The notes under the pieces were generated by a model, which saw only the letters and a program-made list of their open reading frames with translations, made no database searches and had not been told where the DNA came from. DNA of 64,000 nt from Leptospira adleri (GTDB taxonomy: Bacteria; Spirochaetota; Leptospiria; Leptospirales; Leptospiraceae). The translations under genes were made by a program, and so were the position numbers. The stretch lies in the NCBI RefSeq assembly GCF_002811985.1, contig NZ_NPDU01000016.1, positions 10,971-74,970 of the forward strand. The letters run 5' to 3'. Shown here in pieces: positions 28,546 to 40,675 of this stretch; position 1 is the first letter of the stretch; every line of letters begins with the position of its first letter.

Positions 28546-30399
28546 TCAAAAAGAAGAATCGGCACGATCCGGAAGCTCATAGCTCACATACTCGCATTCC
28601 GGAAAACGACTGCATTGAAAGAATTCCTTCTTTTTTGAAGTTTTCTTTTTCTGAAGAGTTCCTTCCTTGCAAAGGGGACAGATACCCCAACCGGCTTCCT
28701 TTTTACTCTCTCTCAGATTCGCCCAACCCTTGCGGACGGAACCGGATGTATTCTTGCTGATTTCGATTTGTTTCCGAAGAGTTTCCCAAAGTCGGTTTAA
28801 TATCTCGAAAGAATCGGATTCGTTTTGTTCTATCTTATCCAGATCCGATTCCAATTCCGCCGTGAACTTTTCCCGGAAAAGATCTCCAAAACTCGCCTGT
28901 AAAAAGAAATTTACCTTCTCACCCAAAGGAAACGGAAAGAAGAATTTTTTATCTTGATCGACGTATTTTCGTTTCAGCAAAGTTTCCGCGACTGTCGCAT
29001 ACGTAGAAGGTCGTCCGATTCCTTCCTTTTCGAGCTTGGCTACCAGAGAACCCTCCGAATAACGAGAAGGCGGCTCCGTTTGTTTCGTTTCCGCTTCCGT
29101 CTTATCGACTAAAACCGCGTCTCCTTTTCCCCAAACTGGGATCGGTTTGTCTGCGGATTCGTTTAGAATTTTAAAACCGGAAAAGGTGGTTTTTTTTGTC
29201 TCGAGTTTAAATATTTCTTCCGTTATAAAAATAGAATATTCAGTTTTAATAAACTCTTCCGGAGGAAGAAGCGAGGCTACGGTTCGTTTCCAGATCAGTT
29301 CGTAAAGAGATGATTCCTCCTTGTTTAAAATTTTTTTCGCGTCCTGAGGAGTAAAGTGGACGTTCGTGATTCGGATCGCTTCGTGCGCGTCTTGAATCCT
29401 CCGGCTCGGCTTCTTGGTCTTAACGGCCGAATCCACAAATTCCTTCCCTAAATTGGAAAGGATCCAATTCCGCGCCTGCGAAACAAACTCCGGACTCAAA
29501 CGTGTGGAATCGCTCCGCATATAAGTGATGAGACCTTCCCTTTTTCCGTTTCCAAGGTCGACCCCCTCGTACAATTTCTGCGCGATGCTCATCGTTTTTT
29601 TGGAAGAAAACTGAAACCTTCGGAACGCTTCCTGTTGCAGACTTGCGGTCTGAAACGGAGGCGGCGGAAAATTCTTCCCTTTGGATTCTTTTTTTTCTGC
29701 GATTTTTAAGTTTTTCTCTTTTTGAATTTTAGAAAGAATCGAATCCGCTTTTTCCTTGGAAAGAATCCGTTCCCCCACTCTTTGAAAAATCCCCTCCGCT
29801 CCCTTTTTATCCCTCAAATAAATTACAATATTATAATATACTTCCGATTTAAAATTACGGATTTCCTCTTCCCTGTCGCAAATCCATTTTAGAGCGACGG
29901 ACTGAACTCGCCCGGCCGAAAGTCCCGGACCGATTTCCTTCCAGAGGACGGGACTGATAAAATATCCGATCAAACGATCTCCGATTCTTCTCGTTTTCTG
30001 GGCTTCCACAAGGGATTCTCGAATTTGGGTCGGATGTTCGATCGAGGAAAGGATTGAATTTTTAGTAATTTCGGAAAAACGAATCCGGAAGACGTTCGAT
30101 TTTTTTTTGAGGCGATCCCGGATAAAGGCGCTGATAAATTCTCCTTCTCGATCCGGGTCCGTGGCTAGAAAAATCTTCTCGGAATCCTTGGCGGCCTTTA
30201 CGATTTCGGAAACTACTTTTTTCTTTCCGGGGAGGATCGAGTATTCCGGTTCGAAACGATTCTTGAGATCGATTCCAAGAGTTGTCTTCGGAAGATCCGC
30301 GACATGCCCGAGCGTGGCGAGAATCTTATATTCTTTTCCCAAATAACCGGAGATGGTTTTTGCTTTGGACGGAGATTCTACGATGAGAAGAAAGGACAC
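28546..30399 (-). CDS. topA: DNA topoisomerase I (type IA)
   Basis: 617 residues from a GTG start. The enzyme relaxes negative supercoils. It has a TOPRIM domain ([13 protein letters not shown] near the start, then the metal-binding DPDREGE), a region with [11 protein letters not shown], and the active-site Tyr near residue 290 in [10 protein letters not shown]. The C-terminus has one four-Cys zinc motif (CPLC ... CSRFPEC) rather than the several of E. coli, so the protein is short for the family. It is preceded by the MpaB-like gene (14 bp, same strand). Confidence 0.95.
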   Translation of the reverse strand: MSFLLIVESPSKAKTISGYLGKEYKILATLGHVADLPKTTLGIDLKNRFEPEYSILPGKKKVVSEIVKAAKDSEKIFLATDPDREGEFISAFIRDRLKKKSNVFRIRFSEITKNSILSSIEHPTQIRESLVEAQKTRRIGDRLIGYFISPVLWKEIGPGLSAGRVQSVALKWICDREEEIRNFKSEVYYNIVIYLRDKKGAEGIFQRVGERILSKEKADSILSKIQKEKNLKIAEKKESKGKNFPPPPFQTASLQQEAFRRFQFSSKKTMSIAQKLYEGVDLGNGKREGLITYMRSDSTRLSPEFVSQARNWILSNLGKEFVDSAVKTKKPSRRIQDAHEAIRITNVHFTPQDAKKILNKEESSLYELIWKRTVASLLPPEEFIKTEYSIFITEEIFKLETKKTTFSGFKILNESADKPIPVWGKGDAVLVDKTEAETKQTEPPSRYSEGSLVAKLEKEGIGRPSTYATVAETLLKRKYVDQDKKFFFPFPLGEKVNFFLQASFGDLFREKFTAELESDLDKIEQNESDSFEILNRLWETLRKQIEISKNTSGSVRKGWANLRESKKEAGWGICPLCKEGTLQKKKTSKKKEFFQCSRFPECEYVSYELPDRADSSF

Positions 30400-30412
30400 G
30401 AAGTTTTAGATT

Positions 30413-31546
30413 CTAACTTGGTCCGAGGTTTTCAATCAAATATCCGTTTTGATACGTCGGGTTTTTCCGCTTCGTTACAAGAAACGGTTTTTTACGAGGA
30501 GGCCAGATCGTTCTCAAAACAAAGGCGCGGATTTTAAAAACCGCGATCGTCAGAATTTCAATCCAGAGAATCGGTTTGGGAAATCCCATCGCGTCCCTCA
30601 ACGGAGGTTCCATCAAACTGAAAAGACCGTGAAAGAGAATCGTTTGAATTCCGGGAATCCTCGGAATCCTTCCCGCAAGAATACGAAGGGTCGCCTGGCC
30701 AAGACGTTCGCTTTCCGGAATCCGTTTGAAATTCTCCCTTTCAAATTTTCGATTCCATGTTTCAAACGTGTCGTAGTCGTCGGGAAGATCTTTGATTCCC
30801 ATGAGCTTTCCGATGTTCTTCCACATGTAGAAGTTGGCGAGTCTTTCTTTTTCGGATCCTCTTCTCCATCCGAAACGAAGATTCCAACGAACTGGCTCGT
30901 AGATAAATGTGCTCAATGTATAAAGAAAGTCCTCGTTGGAAATCGGATATTTTTTGTGAATCTGGTTGAGCCTTCGAATCGCCGCCCTTCCGTTTTCGGA
31001 CTCGGTTCCGTTTTCTAAAAACTCTCCCAAGAGAATCGCGGTATCGTCGTATCGTTTTTGTCCGAAGTTTTCGAATTGTTTGGTCTTGTCTAAAATTTTT
31101 GCGATCGAGGGAATCGCAAACGTTTTAAAGAATCCTAATGCTAAGGAGATTTCTATATCCCTCGGAAAATCGTAACTTCCGGAAAGAAAGGAGATCTTAT
31201 GAAAGTCCTTCTCCGGATCCAATTTTTGAATTTGATCGTATATCGCATATCGGTTCCACATACCCGCAATTTGCAGAATACGGCGCGTGATGCAAGAAAT
31301 TTTATTTTCAATTCCTTTGACATAAAACCTTCCAAAAGAATATAAACGTTCGTTCACAACCGAATAGATTCTTCTCATTAAAGAATTTCTTTTTAATCCG
31401 AAATGAAATCCGTTCCCAAAGAGCTTCGCGGAATTGAAAGCATCTCTCAAGAGATCCTCGAACTCCGATTGCCCTTGAAATAAAAAATTTAACTTGAAAC
31501 GAATGGAAAATTCGACCCGAAATTCCTCCGATACGACCTTGATCAA
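30413..31546 (-). CDS. MpaB/rubber-oxygenase-like (DUF2236) protein
   Basis: 377 residues counted from a TTG start at 31546. GGAGGA at about 31528 suggests that translation might begin a few codons later; the conserved part is certain from residue ~40. The middle matches the oxygenase MpaB/Lcp-type domain: GRAAIRRLNQIHKKYPISNE, then LSTFIYEPVRW and SEKERLANFYMWKNIGKLMG. In this family the His, Arg and acidic positions form a haem or metal pocket; I infer an oxidoreductase of unknown substrate. It abuts topA on the same strand. Confidence 0.75.
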   Translation of the reverse strand: MIKVVSEEFRVEFSIRFKLNFLFQGQSEFEDLLRDAFNSAKLFGNGFHFGLKRNSLMRRIYSVVNERLYSFGRFYVKGIENKISCITRRILQIAGMWNRYAIYDQIQKLDPEKDFHKISFLSGSYDFPRDIEISLALGFFKTFAIPSIAKILDKTKQFENFGQKRYDDTAILLGEFLENGTESENGRAAIRRLNQIHKKYPISNEDFLYTLSTFIYEPVRWNLRFGWRRGSEKERLANFYMWKNIGKLMGIKDLPDDYDTFETWNRKFERENFKRIPESERLGQATLRILAGRIPRIPGIQTILFHGLFSLMEPPLRDAMGFPKPILWIEILTIAVFKIRAFVLRTIWPPRKKPFLVTKRKNPTYQNGYLIENLGPS

Positions 31547-31614
31547 ATTTCAAAGCAAATCGGAAGGAAATACAAACATATATATCTTTTCAAAATTCTT
31601 ATAATTAAATTGAT

Positions 31615-31635
31615 AAGAAGAAGAAGAAGAAGAAG
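31615..31635 (+). repeat. Trinucleotide repeat (AAG)7
   Basis: Seven perfect AAG units in the spacer between the MpaB-like gene and the cysK terminator. Such tracts can vary in copy number by slippage. Confidence 0.9.
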
Positions 31636-31706
31636 AAAACGTTTTTCCGTCCGGATTTGATTTGTATCGTATTCGAAAATGATATTCCAAAAATGGAATC
31701 TGATAT

Positions 31707-31744
31707 AAAAAAACCCCGGAACCGATTTCGGCTCCGGGGTTTTC
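31707..31744 (-). terminator. Rho-independent terminator of cysK
   Basis: On the minus strand AAAACCCCGGA pairs with TCCGGGGTTTT across a 12-nt loop and is followed by a T-run. It lies about 30 bp after the cysK stop. Confidence 0.88.
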
Positions 31745-31772
31745 CGATGGAGAAAATGTAGATCAAAAATTC

Positions 31773-32702
31773 TTATGCGTTTGAAGGCACCGGAAACAAA
31801 CCTTCGATCGAAAGATATCTTTCTCCCGTATCGTAAGAGAATGTAAGAACCTTTGAACCCTCCGGTATTTCCGGAAGTTTTTTTGCAACCGCTGCCAGAG
31901 AAGCTCCGGAAGAAACTCCGATAAAAAGCCCTTCCTCTTTTGCGGCTCTTTGTGCGAACTGAAAGGCTTCGTCCTTACTCACTTGGATCACTCCGTCCAA
32001 AAGATCCGTGTGGAGGTTTTTAGGAATGAATCCGGCTCCAATCCCTTGGATCGGATGCGGTCCCGGTTTTCCTCCGGAGATCACCGGAGAAGCCTCGGGC
32101 TCCACGGCGAATACTTTCAATTTTGGAAACTTTTGTTTTAGGACCTGAGCGACTCCCGTGATATGTCCTCCGGTTCCGACCCCGGTAATTACGAAATCCA
32201 ATCCGTCCGGAAAGTCTTTTGCAATCTCTTGCGCGGTGGTTTCGACGTGAACTTTGATATTGGCTTCGTTTTCAAACTGCTGAGGCATCCAGGCTTTCGG
32301 ATTTTCAGCGACGATCTGTTTTGCTTTTTCGATCGCGCCCGGCATTCCTTTTTCTCTCGGAGTGAGCTCGAACTCAGCTCCGTAAGCCGCCATGATTCTT
32401 CTTCTTTCGATGCTCATCGATTCCGGCATCACCAAAAGAAGTTTATATCCCTTAACGGCTGCAACAAGTGCAAGCCCGATTCCCGTGTTTCCGGAAGTCG
32501 GTTCTACGATGATGCTGTCTTTCGTGAGCTTTCCCGATTTCTCCGCGTCTTCAATCATAGAAAGTGCGATACGATCTTTGATGGATCCGCCCGGGTTGGA
32601 TCTTTCTAATTTTACATAGATTTCGCTCTTTGTGTTGTACAAGCGGTTGATTTTTACGTGGGGGGTGTTCCCAATCGTTTCTAAAATACTCTTAGCTTTC
32701 AT
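31773..32702 (-). CDS. cysK: Cysteine synthase (O-acetylserine sulfhydrylase)
   Basis: A 309-residue pyridoxal-phosphate enzyme that makes cysteine from O-acetylserine and sulfide. The PLP Lys is in [11 protein letters not shown], the substrate loop is SGNTGIGLA, the phosphate-binding loop is [11 protein letters not shown], and SSGASLAA is present near the C-terminus. Length is standard. It stands alone with its own terminator. A 10-bp inverted repeat 44 bp before the ATG probably controls it. Confidence 0.95.
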   Translation of the reverse strand: MKAKSILETIGNTPHVKINRLYNTKSEIYVKLERSNPGGSIKDRIALSMIEDAEKSGKLTKDSIIVEPTSGNTGIGLALVAAVKGYKLLLVMPESMSIERRRIMAAYGAEFELTPREKGMPGAIEKAKQIVAENPKAWMPQQFENEANIKVHVETTAQEIAKDFPDGLDFVITGVGTGGHITGVAQVLKQKFPKLKVFAVEPEASPVISGGKPGPHPIQGIGAGFIPKNLHTDLLDGVIQVSKDEAFQFAQRAAKEEGLFIGVSSGASLAAVAKKLPEIPEGSKVLTFSYDTGERYLSIEGLFPVPSNA

Positions 32703-32730
32703 TTCTGTTTTCCTGCCTCTTCCAAGGGTT

Positions 32731-32780
<50 letters not shown>

Positions 32781-32890
32781 AGATTCAAGAAAAAAAATCC
32801 TTTCCACCGGATTCTTTCTACAAAAGGACGGGATTTTTACGGCTTTAGGATTTGGAGAAAAGTGTGAGTTCCTACTTTTCCGGAGAAATC

Positions 32891-33961
32891 CTAGATTTCC
32901 TGGAGAACTACGCTTTGCAGAAAAGATTCCGCCGTCGGTCCGAATTCGATCTCCAACCCCCTAAAAACCGCGAAGATGGTCGATATGTGCACGTTCGAAT
33001 CTCCGGGGGTCGCGGCGTAACCTCGGATTTCTTTTTCGAGAATTTCCAGGGAACCGAGAGGAATCACCGCGTGGGAAAATATTCTTCCATAGAGTCCGCG
33101 ATCCCTTCCCGAAGAAAAGATGGAGTTCGTCGAAACGAGATTGGTTGTGGAAAGGTAAGGATCGTTCCGCAATCTTCTCAAGACGGTTTCCTTTTTTAGA
33201 TTCTTCTTTAAACGAAAACGAAAACGGACGAGGTGCATATACGGAGAGTTGATCGTAACGGAAGAAGAAGTCACCGGAACTTTGATTCCGATTCTAGAAT
33301 AGAGTTCGTTTAACAATCGGCTGTGGTGGGTTCCCCATTCCGCCTCGGGTTTTACGAGAAGCGGTCCCGTTACGTGAGGATCGTCCTTTGCCATGTCCGC
33401 GTCCCGGCGAATGACTAAAAAGTCGGCTTCTTCCAGGATCGATTCCAATTCTTTGGGAGATTCCTCCGTTAAGATACGAAGTGTTCCCGCAAGTGTGTGC
33501 GTGTTGCAGGTCGCGATGTGAATCATTTTCGGCAGATTCTTCCCCAAGGAATCTTTTGCGTCCGGATACATAAACTGCGGTCCGAATTTGTGTTCGCTTC
33601 CTTGTGCTATGAATATTTTAATATTAGAATATTCTGATGTTTGGTATTCGTTGATCCTCGAATCCGCGACTCCGGGCGGAGAACAGTCGCAAAGGACGAC
33701 GGATTTGGAAAGCGCTTCTTCCTTTTTTATATAATCCGGAAAAAATTTAGAAACCTCGTTGTCGATCGTTTCTACGACTATGGCTCCCTTTTCCACAAGA
33801 GATAGAATCGCCGGGATTTCGGATTCTTTGAGTCGAAAGGGTTCGATGTAGACTTGGAATTGCTTTAGCTTCTCCTGAAGAATCAAAAGAAGAGAAGCGA
33901 GAGGCCAACCGATAACGCCGGTTCCTCGAATGTAAACCCCGGAGGGAAGTTTTGAATTCAT
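32891..33961 (-). CDS. Type II (archaeal-type) glyceraldehyde-3-phosphate dehydrogenase homologue
   Basis: 356 residues. It does not look like bacterial GapA, but it carries the motif set of archaeal type II GAPDH. There is an N-terminal nucleotide loop ([10 protein letters not shown]), the [14 protein letters not shown] motif (archaeal D-A-T-P-x-G-V), a catalytic-type Cys near residue 150 in [12 protein letters not shown], an RRDAD ... K-x-x-x-V-x-GP stretch, and a THHSRL stretch matching the archaeal S-H-H-G-P segment. An ordinary gap gene lies 4.4 kb away. It could be an oxidoreductase on another aldehyde or a true second GAPDH; the substrate is inference. Confidence 0.72.
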   Translation of the reverse strand: MNSKLPSGVYIRGTGVIGWPLASLLLILQEKLKQFQVYIEPFRLKESEIPAILSLVEKGAIVVETIDNEVSKFFPDYIKKEEALSKSVVLCDCSPPGVADSRINEYQTSEYSNIKIFIAQGSEHKFGPQFMYPDAKDSLGKNLPKMIHIATCNTHTLAGTLRILTEESPKELESILEEADFLVIRRDADMAKDDPHVTGPLLVKPEAEWGTHHSRLLNELYSRIGIKVPVTSSSVTINSPYMHLVRFRFRLKKNLKKETVLRRLRNDPYLSTTNLVSTNSIFSSGRDRGLYGRIFSHAVIPLGSLEILEKEIRGYAATPGDSNVHISTIFAVFRGLEIEFGPTAESFLQSVVLQEI

Positions 33962-33991
33962 GAGAATTTCCTTTCCTTCGGGGACGGTTTT

Positions 33992-34149
33992 GTCGGAGGT
34001 ACGACGGGAATTTTGAGTGAAAATTTTCCTTGAAAAAAGCGAGATTTCGTGTTAGAGGATTGCTCGTCTCTTTTTCCCCGCCAGCCCGCCTCCTCCACCC
34101 AATCAGGGTGGGGCGCGCGGGTTTCACGGCGGAACGTCGGAGGTACGAC
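33992..34149 (+). repeat. Composite repeat element, copy 1 (GTCGG...CGAC ends)
   Basis: A 158-bp segment bounded at both ends by the identical 14-mer GTCGGAGGTACGAC (33992-34005 and 34136-34149). It contains a strong hairpin: CCCGC (34085-34089) with GCGGG, and CCACCC (34095-34100) with GGGTGG (34106-34111). A related segment in the opposite orientation lies at 52070-52218. It sits in the spacer between the GAPDH-like and carbonic-anhydrase-like genes. Confidence 0.65.
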
Positions 34150-34212
34150 AAATCTTCCTTGAAAGGCTTTTCTATTTTCAAAGGTTATCATTCCTTTTCC
34201 CTCTTTTTTCCC

Positions 34213-34755
34213 CTAACTCCGGGAATAGAACGGATCTTGAAGATAGTTTTCTTTGTATTTGATATAATTGCCCGTGGTTCTTGTGATGATCTCTCTTTCT
34301 TTTTCCGTAATATCTCGGACGATTTTTCCGGGAGAGCCCATGACCAAAACTCCGGGAGGAATTTTTTTTCCGGGAGTAACCAGAGTTCCCGCTCCGATGA
34401 AGGCGAATTCCCCTACCTCTACGTCGTCCATCAACGTTGCGCACATCCCGACGAAGGAATTGTCTTTCAATCTGCATCCGTGAATCGTCGCCCTATGTCC
34501 TATCGAAACGTTGTTTCCAATCTCAACCGGATAGACGTCTCTCGCAACGTGAATCACAGTTAGGTCTTGGATGTTCACATTCTCCCCGATTCGAATGTAA
34601 TTGACGTCTCCTCTCACCAAAGTCTGAAACCAGATCGAAGAATTTTTTCCAATCACAACATCTCCGACCACCTGGGAACCCGGCGCCAAAAAAACGGATT
34701 CGTGGATTTTCGGTTTTTTTCCCATGTATTCTAGAATCTGATAGTTTGACTTCAT
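34213..34755 (-). CDS. Gamma-carbonic anhydrase-like hexapeptide protein
   Basis: 180 residues from ATG 34755 (GAGGGGA upstream); earlier in-frame sequence is not homologous. It is a left-handed beta-helix built from hexapeptide repeats ([25 protein letters not shown]). The three zinc-ligand positions of gamma-carbonic anhydrases are present: His in TVIHVARD and two His in IGHRATIH. Proteins of this type hydrate CO2 or act as structural trimers; activity is not proven for many members. It diverges from the signal-peptidase-like gene at 34867. Confidence 0.88.
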   Translation of the reverse strand: MKSNYQILEYMGKKPKIHESVFLAPGSQVVGDVVIGKNSSIWFQTLVRGDVNYIRIGENVNIQDLTVIHVARDVYPVEIGNNVSIGHRATIHGCRLKDNSFVGMCATLMDDVEVGEFAFIGAGTLVTPGKKIPPGVLVMGSPGKIVRDITEKEREIITRTTGNYIKYKENYLQDPFYSRS

Positions 34756-34866
34756 CGACGTTCCCCTCTTCTTTCCCTTTCCAGAACTTTCCTCGGGAGT
34801 CTTCAAAACAAGTCTAAAAAAAAGATTTTCTTTTGACCCCAATCTTCGAAGGAAAAGAATGCACGC

Positions 34867-35427
34867 ATGAGCCGCAGTTCTTCCAATCAGGAAAAAGAAA
34901 GAAGAGAAAAAATAAAGTCCCTCCTCAAACAAGCCGGGATCGGACTTCTTTCTGGGGCGGCGATCGCATTCCTCATTCGATTCTTCTTTGTCTTTCCTTT
35001 TGTTTTGGAGAATCGGGACATGCTTCCGGGACATTCTCCGGGAACTCGAATTTATTTTTCCCGTTTTGTAGATCGTTCCAATCTCTACCTCGGAGACTTG
35101 GTCCTTGTAAGACATCCTACGCAGGAAGGAAAAGTTCTCTTTTTAAGGATCGCAGGAAAACCCGGTGAAACGGTTCAGATGAAGAATAAAATTCTTCTCC
35201 GAAACAACAATCCGGAAGAAAACCTGGGATCCGGAGCCGGTTATACCCTTCAATTTGAGGACAAACGGGGCCCCTTCCCCGCAAGTTTTTCTCTTCGAGA
35301 CAACGGAGAACCGCTCATTCTCAAGGACAGGGATTACTTTCTTCTCTGCGACAACCGAGATTCTTGCTCGGATTCTCGGGACTTCGGACCGGCTCCGATC
35401 GAAAGTATCATCGGAAAAGCCCTCTAA
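34867..35427 (+). CDS. Signal peptidase I homologue lacking the catalytic dyad
   Basis: 186 residues with one N-terminal membrane span (about 25-46) and an S26-type fold: [19 protein letters not shown] and box [15 protein letters not shown] are all recognisable. The catalytic Ser of the S-M-x-P box is Asp51 (NRDMLPG), and the general-base Lys of the 'K-R' pair is Leu93 (FLRIAG). Both residues of the Ser/Lys dyad are therefore gone, and the protein should not cleave signal peptides. A role as a pseudo-enzyme binding signal peptides or partners is inference. The reading frame is intact. Confidence 0.85.
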   Translation: MSRSSSNQEKERREKIKSLLKQAGIGLLSGAAIAFLIRFFFVFPFVLENRDMLPGHSPGTRIYFSRFVDRSNLYLGDLVLVRHPTQEGKVLFLRIAGKPGETVQMKNKILLRNNNPEENLGSGAGYTLQFEDKRGPFPASFSLRDNGEPLILKDRDYFLLCDNRDSCSDSRDFGPAPIESIIGKAL

Positions 35428-36342
35428 AATAAAGAATGGGCCCAGCCCTTTGTTTCCGATGCTTTCCCGATTTAAAGAGCCTTTCCCCAAAACCTGGAAG
35501 CGTAGGAACTCACACATTTTTGGACGACAAAAGAACGATCCGACGTTCGAAAATCAATCTACGGGACGTAATTCGTAGGAACTCATACGATAGATTAGAA
35601 TTTTTTAAAATGGCATTCTTTCGTCTTTCGAGCTTTTGAAAAAAGCGCAAACATTCCAAAGACAAAGAGGAATGGATTTCCTTTTAAACGCGCGTCCTCT
35701 TTCGAAAATTTGAAAATCAATTCGCTCGCGTCTTCCATCGTTCGCAAGGCGCCGCTCCGGATTGAAATTTCGTTTCCGTCTTTCATCTTTCGTAAGAAGA
35801 TATCGCTCTTCCCGGATTGAATTCCGAATCCTTTTTTCTAAATCGAACGTTTTCGTTTTCAAAAAAGAAAAACTTTCCGAACCGGTATTTCTTTTTAGAA
35901 GGCCCAAACCCATATTTCCTTTTTCAGAAAGATCAGGCTGCAAGAACCTGTCCGGTTTTGGAATAGGTTCAGGTTCTTATCTGGATTTCCAAAAAAAGAA
36001 AAACAATTCCCTCCTAAATTTCCAAAATTCGATTTTACTCGAATGGAATCGATTGGGCTTTCAGGTCCTCTTTTCGTTTTTTGGACGGGATCGAATTGAT
36101 AAAGACCAAGAATTAAAAAAGGAAGAATCGGTTTCAAAAACTTTAAATTCTAATGTAGAAATTTTGAATGTATTTTCGGTCGATTTTATAAAATTTCGCT
36201 TGGGAAATTTTTTATTTTTATTTTTTCGTCCTTCTTTGCGAAAGAATTCTTACTTTCTCTCGAATTGTGTGTTGCTTTCTTTTTCGTTCTATGTAAAATT
36301 CTGGAGCGAATCAGATCGTATTTCCTTCTCTTATCCTAACAA
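35428..36342. other. Long non-coding A/T-rich region with solo palindromic repeats
   Basis: About 915 bp without a believable gene. It holds two copies of the GTAGGAACTCACAC-type motif (35502-35516 and, as GTAGGAACTCATAC, from 35575), related to the unit of the 23-kb array. Long open frames on both strands here are unusually rich in Phe/Lys/Ser and look accidental. The last 100 bp should contain the promoter of the PAS-PAS kinase. Confidence 0.5.
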
Positions 36343-37793
36343 ATGATGAAACTCTCCGAACTTACATTTCAATTGATAGTGGAATCCACTCCGAACGCGA
36401 TTCTTCTCGTAAACAAAGAAGGAAAGATCGTTTATATCAATGCGCAAACGGAAAAACTCTTCGGTTATCTCAAAGCCGAACTCATCGGACAAATCGTTGA
36501 ACAACTGATTCCTTCCCGTTATCGAAGTCGGCATCCCGGATTTAGAAATTCTTTCTTCGATTCTCCTCAGGTGCGACCGATGGGCGCCGGAAGAGATCTT
36601 TTCGGTCTGAAAAAAAATGGAACCGAATTTCCGATCGAAATCGGACTCAATCCCGTCCCCACTGCGGACGGAACCCTGGTCCTTGCGTCCATCATCGATA
36701 TCACCGAGCGTAAAAAAGCCGAAGAACGATTTCGCCTCGTAGTGGAATCGGCGCCTAACGCGATGATTCTTGTAAACCGGGAAGGATCGATTTCCCTCGT
36801 CAACAACCAAACCGAAAGACTTTTCGGATACGAAAGAGAGGAATTGATCGGACAAAAACTCGAAATTCTTCTACCGAATCGATTTCGAAACGAACATCCG
36901 GAACTCAGATCCAAATTTTTCTCGGAACCCTCGGTTCGTTCCATGGGAGCGGGAAGAGATCTTTTTGCGTTGAGAAAGGACGGAGCCGAAATCCAAGTCG
37001 AAATCGGACTCAATCCGATCGACACCGACGAAGGTGCGATGGTTCTCGCTTCGATCATCGATATCACCGAACGTAAGATCCAAGAGTCGACCCTCATCCG
37101 AAAAAACGAACTCGAAGCGAAAAACAAGGAACTGGAACAGTTCGCCTATCTCGCATCTCACGATTTGCAGGAACCGCTTCGCACCGTTTCGAATTACATC
37201 CAAATCCTTCAGGAAGACTACGGAAAAACGTTAGACGAAACTGCTCACGGCCATCTCAAAACGATCGATCTCGCGACAAAAAGGATGAGCGCGCTCGTCA
37301 AGGCGCTCCTGATGTATTCCAGAATCGGAAGGAATCGAAAGCTCATCCAGGTGGATTGTAACGTTTTAATGGGAGAAGTCGTTTCCGATCTGGAAAGCCT
37401 GATTCTTCAATCCGGAGCCAAGATCGCAAAGGACAAACTTCCCTCTCTCAAGGTTTATGAAATAGAATTCAGACAACTCCTTCAGAATCTTCTCACGAAT
37501 GCGATCAAATTTCGGCAGAAGAATCTGTTGCCCGAAGTCCGAGTTCGGGCCGTGCAAGAGGGAGATCTCTGGAAGTTTTCGGTTCAGGACAACGGAATCG
37601 GAATTGCCCCGAAATACTTCGATCGTATATTCTTTATTTTTCAGAGGCTTCATCACGAATCCGATTACGAAGGTTACGGAATCGGTCTTGCCAATTGCAA
37701 AAAGATCGTAGAGTTGCACGGCGGTAAGATCTGGATCGAATCCGCTCCAAAACTCGGAAGCACGTTTCATTTTACGATTCCCAATCTAACGTT

Positions 37794-37797
<4 letters not shown>
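36343..37797 (+). CDS. PAS-PAS sensor histidine kinase
   Basis: A 484-residue soluble kinase. There are two tandem PAS domains (about 5-125 and 126-250) that are clearly duplicates of each other ([12 protein letters not shown] / [20 protein letters not shown] in both; SIIDITERK in both). A short coiled linker follows, then a HisKA-type helix with His273 in [10 protein letters not shown], the phytochrome-like H-box variant. The ATPase has an N-box ([12 protein letters not shown]), G1 (DNGIGI) and G2 (GYGIGLA). No membrane span is present, so the signal is intracellular. It overlaps the next gene by 4 bp (ATGA). Confidence 0.92.
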
Positions 37798-38198
<401 letters not shown>

Positions 38199-38278
38199 AA
38201 TTCCCTTCGTTTTCGCCGGAAAAAACGGATTTTCAAGAGAATGTTCCGGGAAAATACTGTAATCAAATCTTAAAAATT

Positions 38279-38308
38279 CTCCCATTCGACGTTTGTCGAA
38301 ACCGGGAG
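38279..38308 (+). promoter_or_regulatory. Palindrome ahead of gap
   Basis: TTCGAC (38285-38290) and GTCGAA (38295-38300) form a 6-bp perfect stem around GTTT, inside outer arms CTCCC and GGGAG. It ends about 35 bp before the gap ATG, so it may be an operator or a leader hairpin; no regulator is implied by the sequence. Confidence 0.35.
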
Positions 38309-38315
38309 ATCTTGA

Positions 38316-39350
<1,035 letters not shown>

Positions 39351-39353
39351 TTC

Positions 39354-40544
39354 ATGGAATTGCCTAGACTCGAAAACGTCGACCTCGCGGGAAAACGTGT
39401 TTTCCTGCGTGTGGACTTCAACGTTCCGATCGAGAACGGAAAAGTTACCGACAAGACCAGAATTGAAAAAACGCTCCCGACAATCGAGCTCCTCCTCAAA
39501 AAAGGAGCCCGCGTCATCATCGCGAGTCACTTAGGAAGACCCAAAGGCCAAGTGAATCCGGAATTCTCCATGGCCCCCGTCGTGGAAGCGTTCCAAGGAC
39601 TCGTAAAAGCCAACGTTCTTTTTTCGAAGAACGTGATCGGAGACGACGTAGTTAAGTTATCCAAAGAATTAAAAGACGGAGAAATCCTAGTCATCGAAAA
39701 CGTCCGCTTTCACAAGGAAGAAGAAGAGAACGAACCCGGCTTTTCCAAAAAACTCGCGGCCCTCGCCGACGTTTATGTAAACGACGCTTTCGGCGCGGCT
39801 CACAGAGCTCACGCGTCCACGGAAGGAATCGCACATCTTCTTCCTTCTTACGCTGGGCTTTTGATGCACAAGGAAATCGTGGAACTTTCAGCGCTTCTTT
39901 CCAAACCGGCTCGTCCTTTTGTGGCGATCATCGGAGGATCGAAGGTTTCTTCCAAGATCAAAGTTCTTACCAATCTTTTTGACAAGGTGAATCACCTTCT
40001 CATCGGAGGAGGAATGGCTTACACATTCTTAAAATCCAGAGCGGTTCCCGTGGGAAATTCTCTCGTGGAAAAGGAATTCGAAGTGCAAGCATTTCAGTTG
40101 ATCGAAAAGGCCGGAGTCGCAGGAGTCGACCTTCAGCTTCCCGTGGATCATATCATCGCCGATCAGTTCAGCGATAAAGCGAAGACCAAGTCCGTGGACA
40201 AAATGGGAATCTTAGAAGGCTGGATGGGAATGGACATCGGTTCCAAAACGGTCTCCAACTACGAGAAGATCATCAAAAACGCGGGAACCATTTTCTGGAA
40301 CGGACCTATGGGAGTTTTTGAAATGGATAAGTTCGCGTCGGGAACGATGGCGATTGCAAAAGCGATCGCAAAGTCCAAAGCGAAGACCGTGGTCGGCGGA
40401 GGAGATTCCATCGCGGCGATCAATAAGGCCGGAGTCGCGGACAAGATCACTCACATCTCGACCGGCGGCGGAGCTTCTCTCGAATTCATGGAAGGAAGAA
40501 AACTTCCGGGAGTCGAGGCTCTCAAGAAAAAAGAAGCCGAATAA
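39354..40544 (+). CDS. pgk: Phosphoglycerate kinase
   Basis: A 396-residue monomeric kinase of lower glycolysis. It has the N-terminal substrate domain ([31 protein letters not shown]) and the C-terminal nucleotide domain ([15 protein letters not shown], then [19 protein letters not shown]). All segments are in their normal order and length. The ATG follows the gap stop by 3 bp. Its last 56 codons are repeated in a degenerate copy at 41593-41763. Confidence 0.98.
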   Translation: MELPRLENVDLAGKRVFLRVDFNVPIENGKVTDKTRIEKTLPTIELLLKKGARVIIASHLGRPKGQVNPEFSMAPVVEAFQGLVKANVLFSKNVIGDDVVKLSKELKDGEILVIENVRFHKEEEENEPGFSKKLAALADVYVNDAFGAAHRAHASTEGIAHLLPSYAGLLMHKEIVELSALLSKPARPFVAIIGGSKVSSKIKVLTNLFDKVNHLLIGGGMAYTFLKSRAVPVGNSLVEKEFEVQAFQLIEKAGVAGVDLQLPVDHIIADQFSDKAKTKSVDKMGILEGWMGMDIGSKTVSNYEKIIKNAGTIFWNGPMGVFEMDKFASGTMAIAKAIAKSKAKTVVGGGDSIAAINKAGVADKITHISTGGGASLEFMEGRKLPGVEALKKKEAE

Positions 40545-40675
40545 ACGATCGAATTCAAAATCAAGCGCGGATCCCGATCTTTCAATGGAAACGGATCCGT
40601 TCGTAGCAGATCCTCCGTCTTTTTCAAACAAACCCAATATTAGAATTTTAAGAATTCAAAACAGAAATTCCTCTC

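Noticed and set aside
28338..28760. Plus-strand frame crossing the topA 3' end
   Set aside because: It runs antisense into a clearly conserved gene and has no start signal.
35605..36346. Long open frames on both strands between the signal-peptidase-like gene and the PAS-PAS kinase
   Set aside because: Phe/Lys/Ser/Arg-rich composition typical of accidental frames in A/T-rich DNA, without start signals or motifs.
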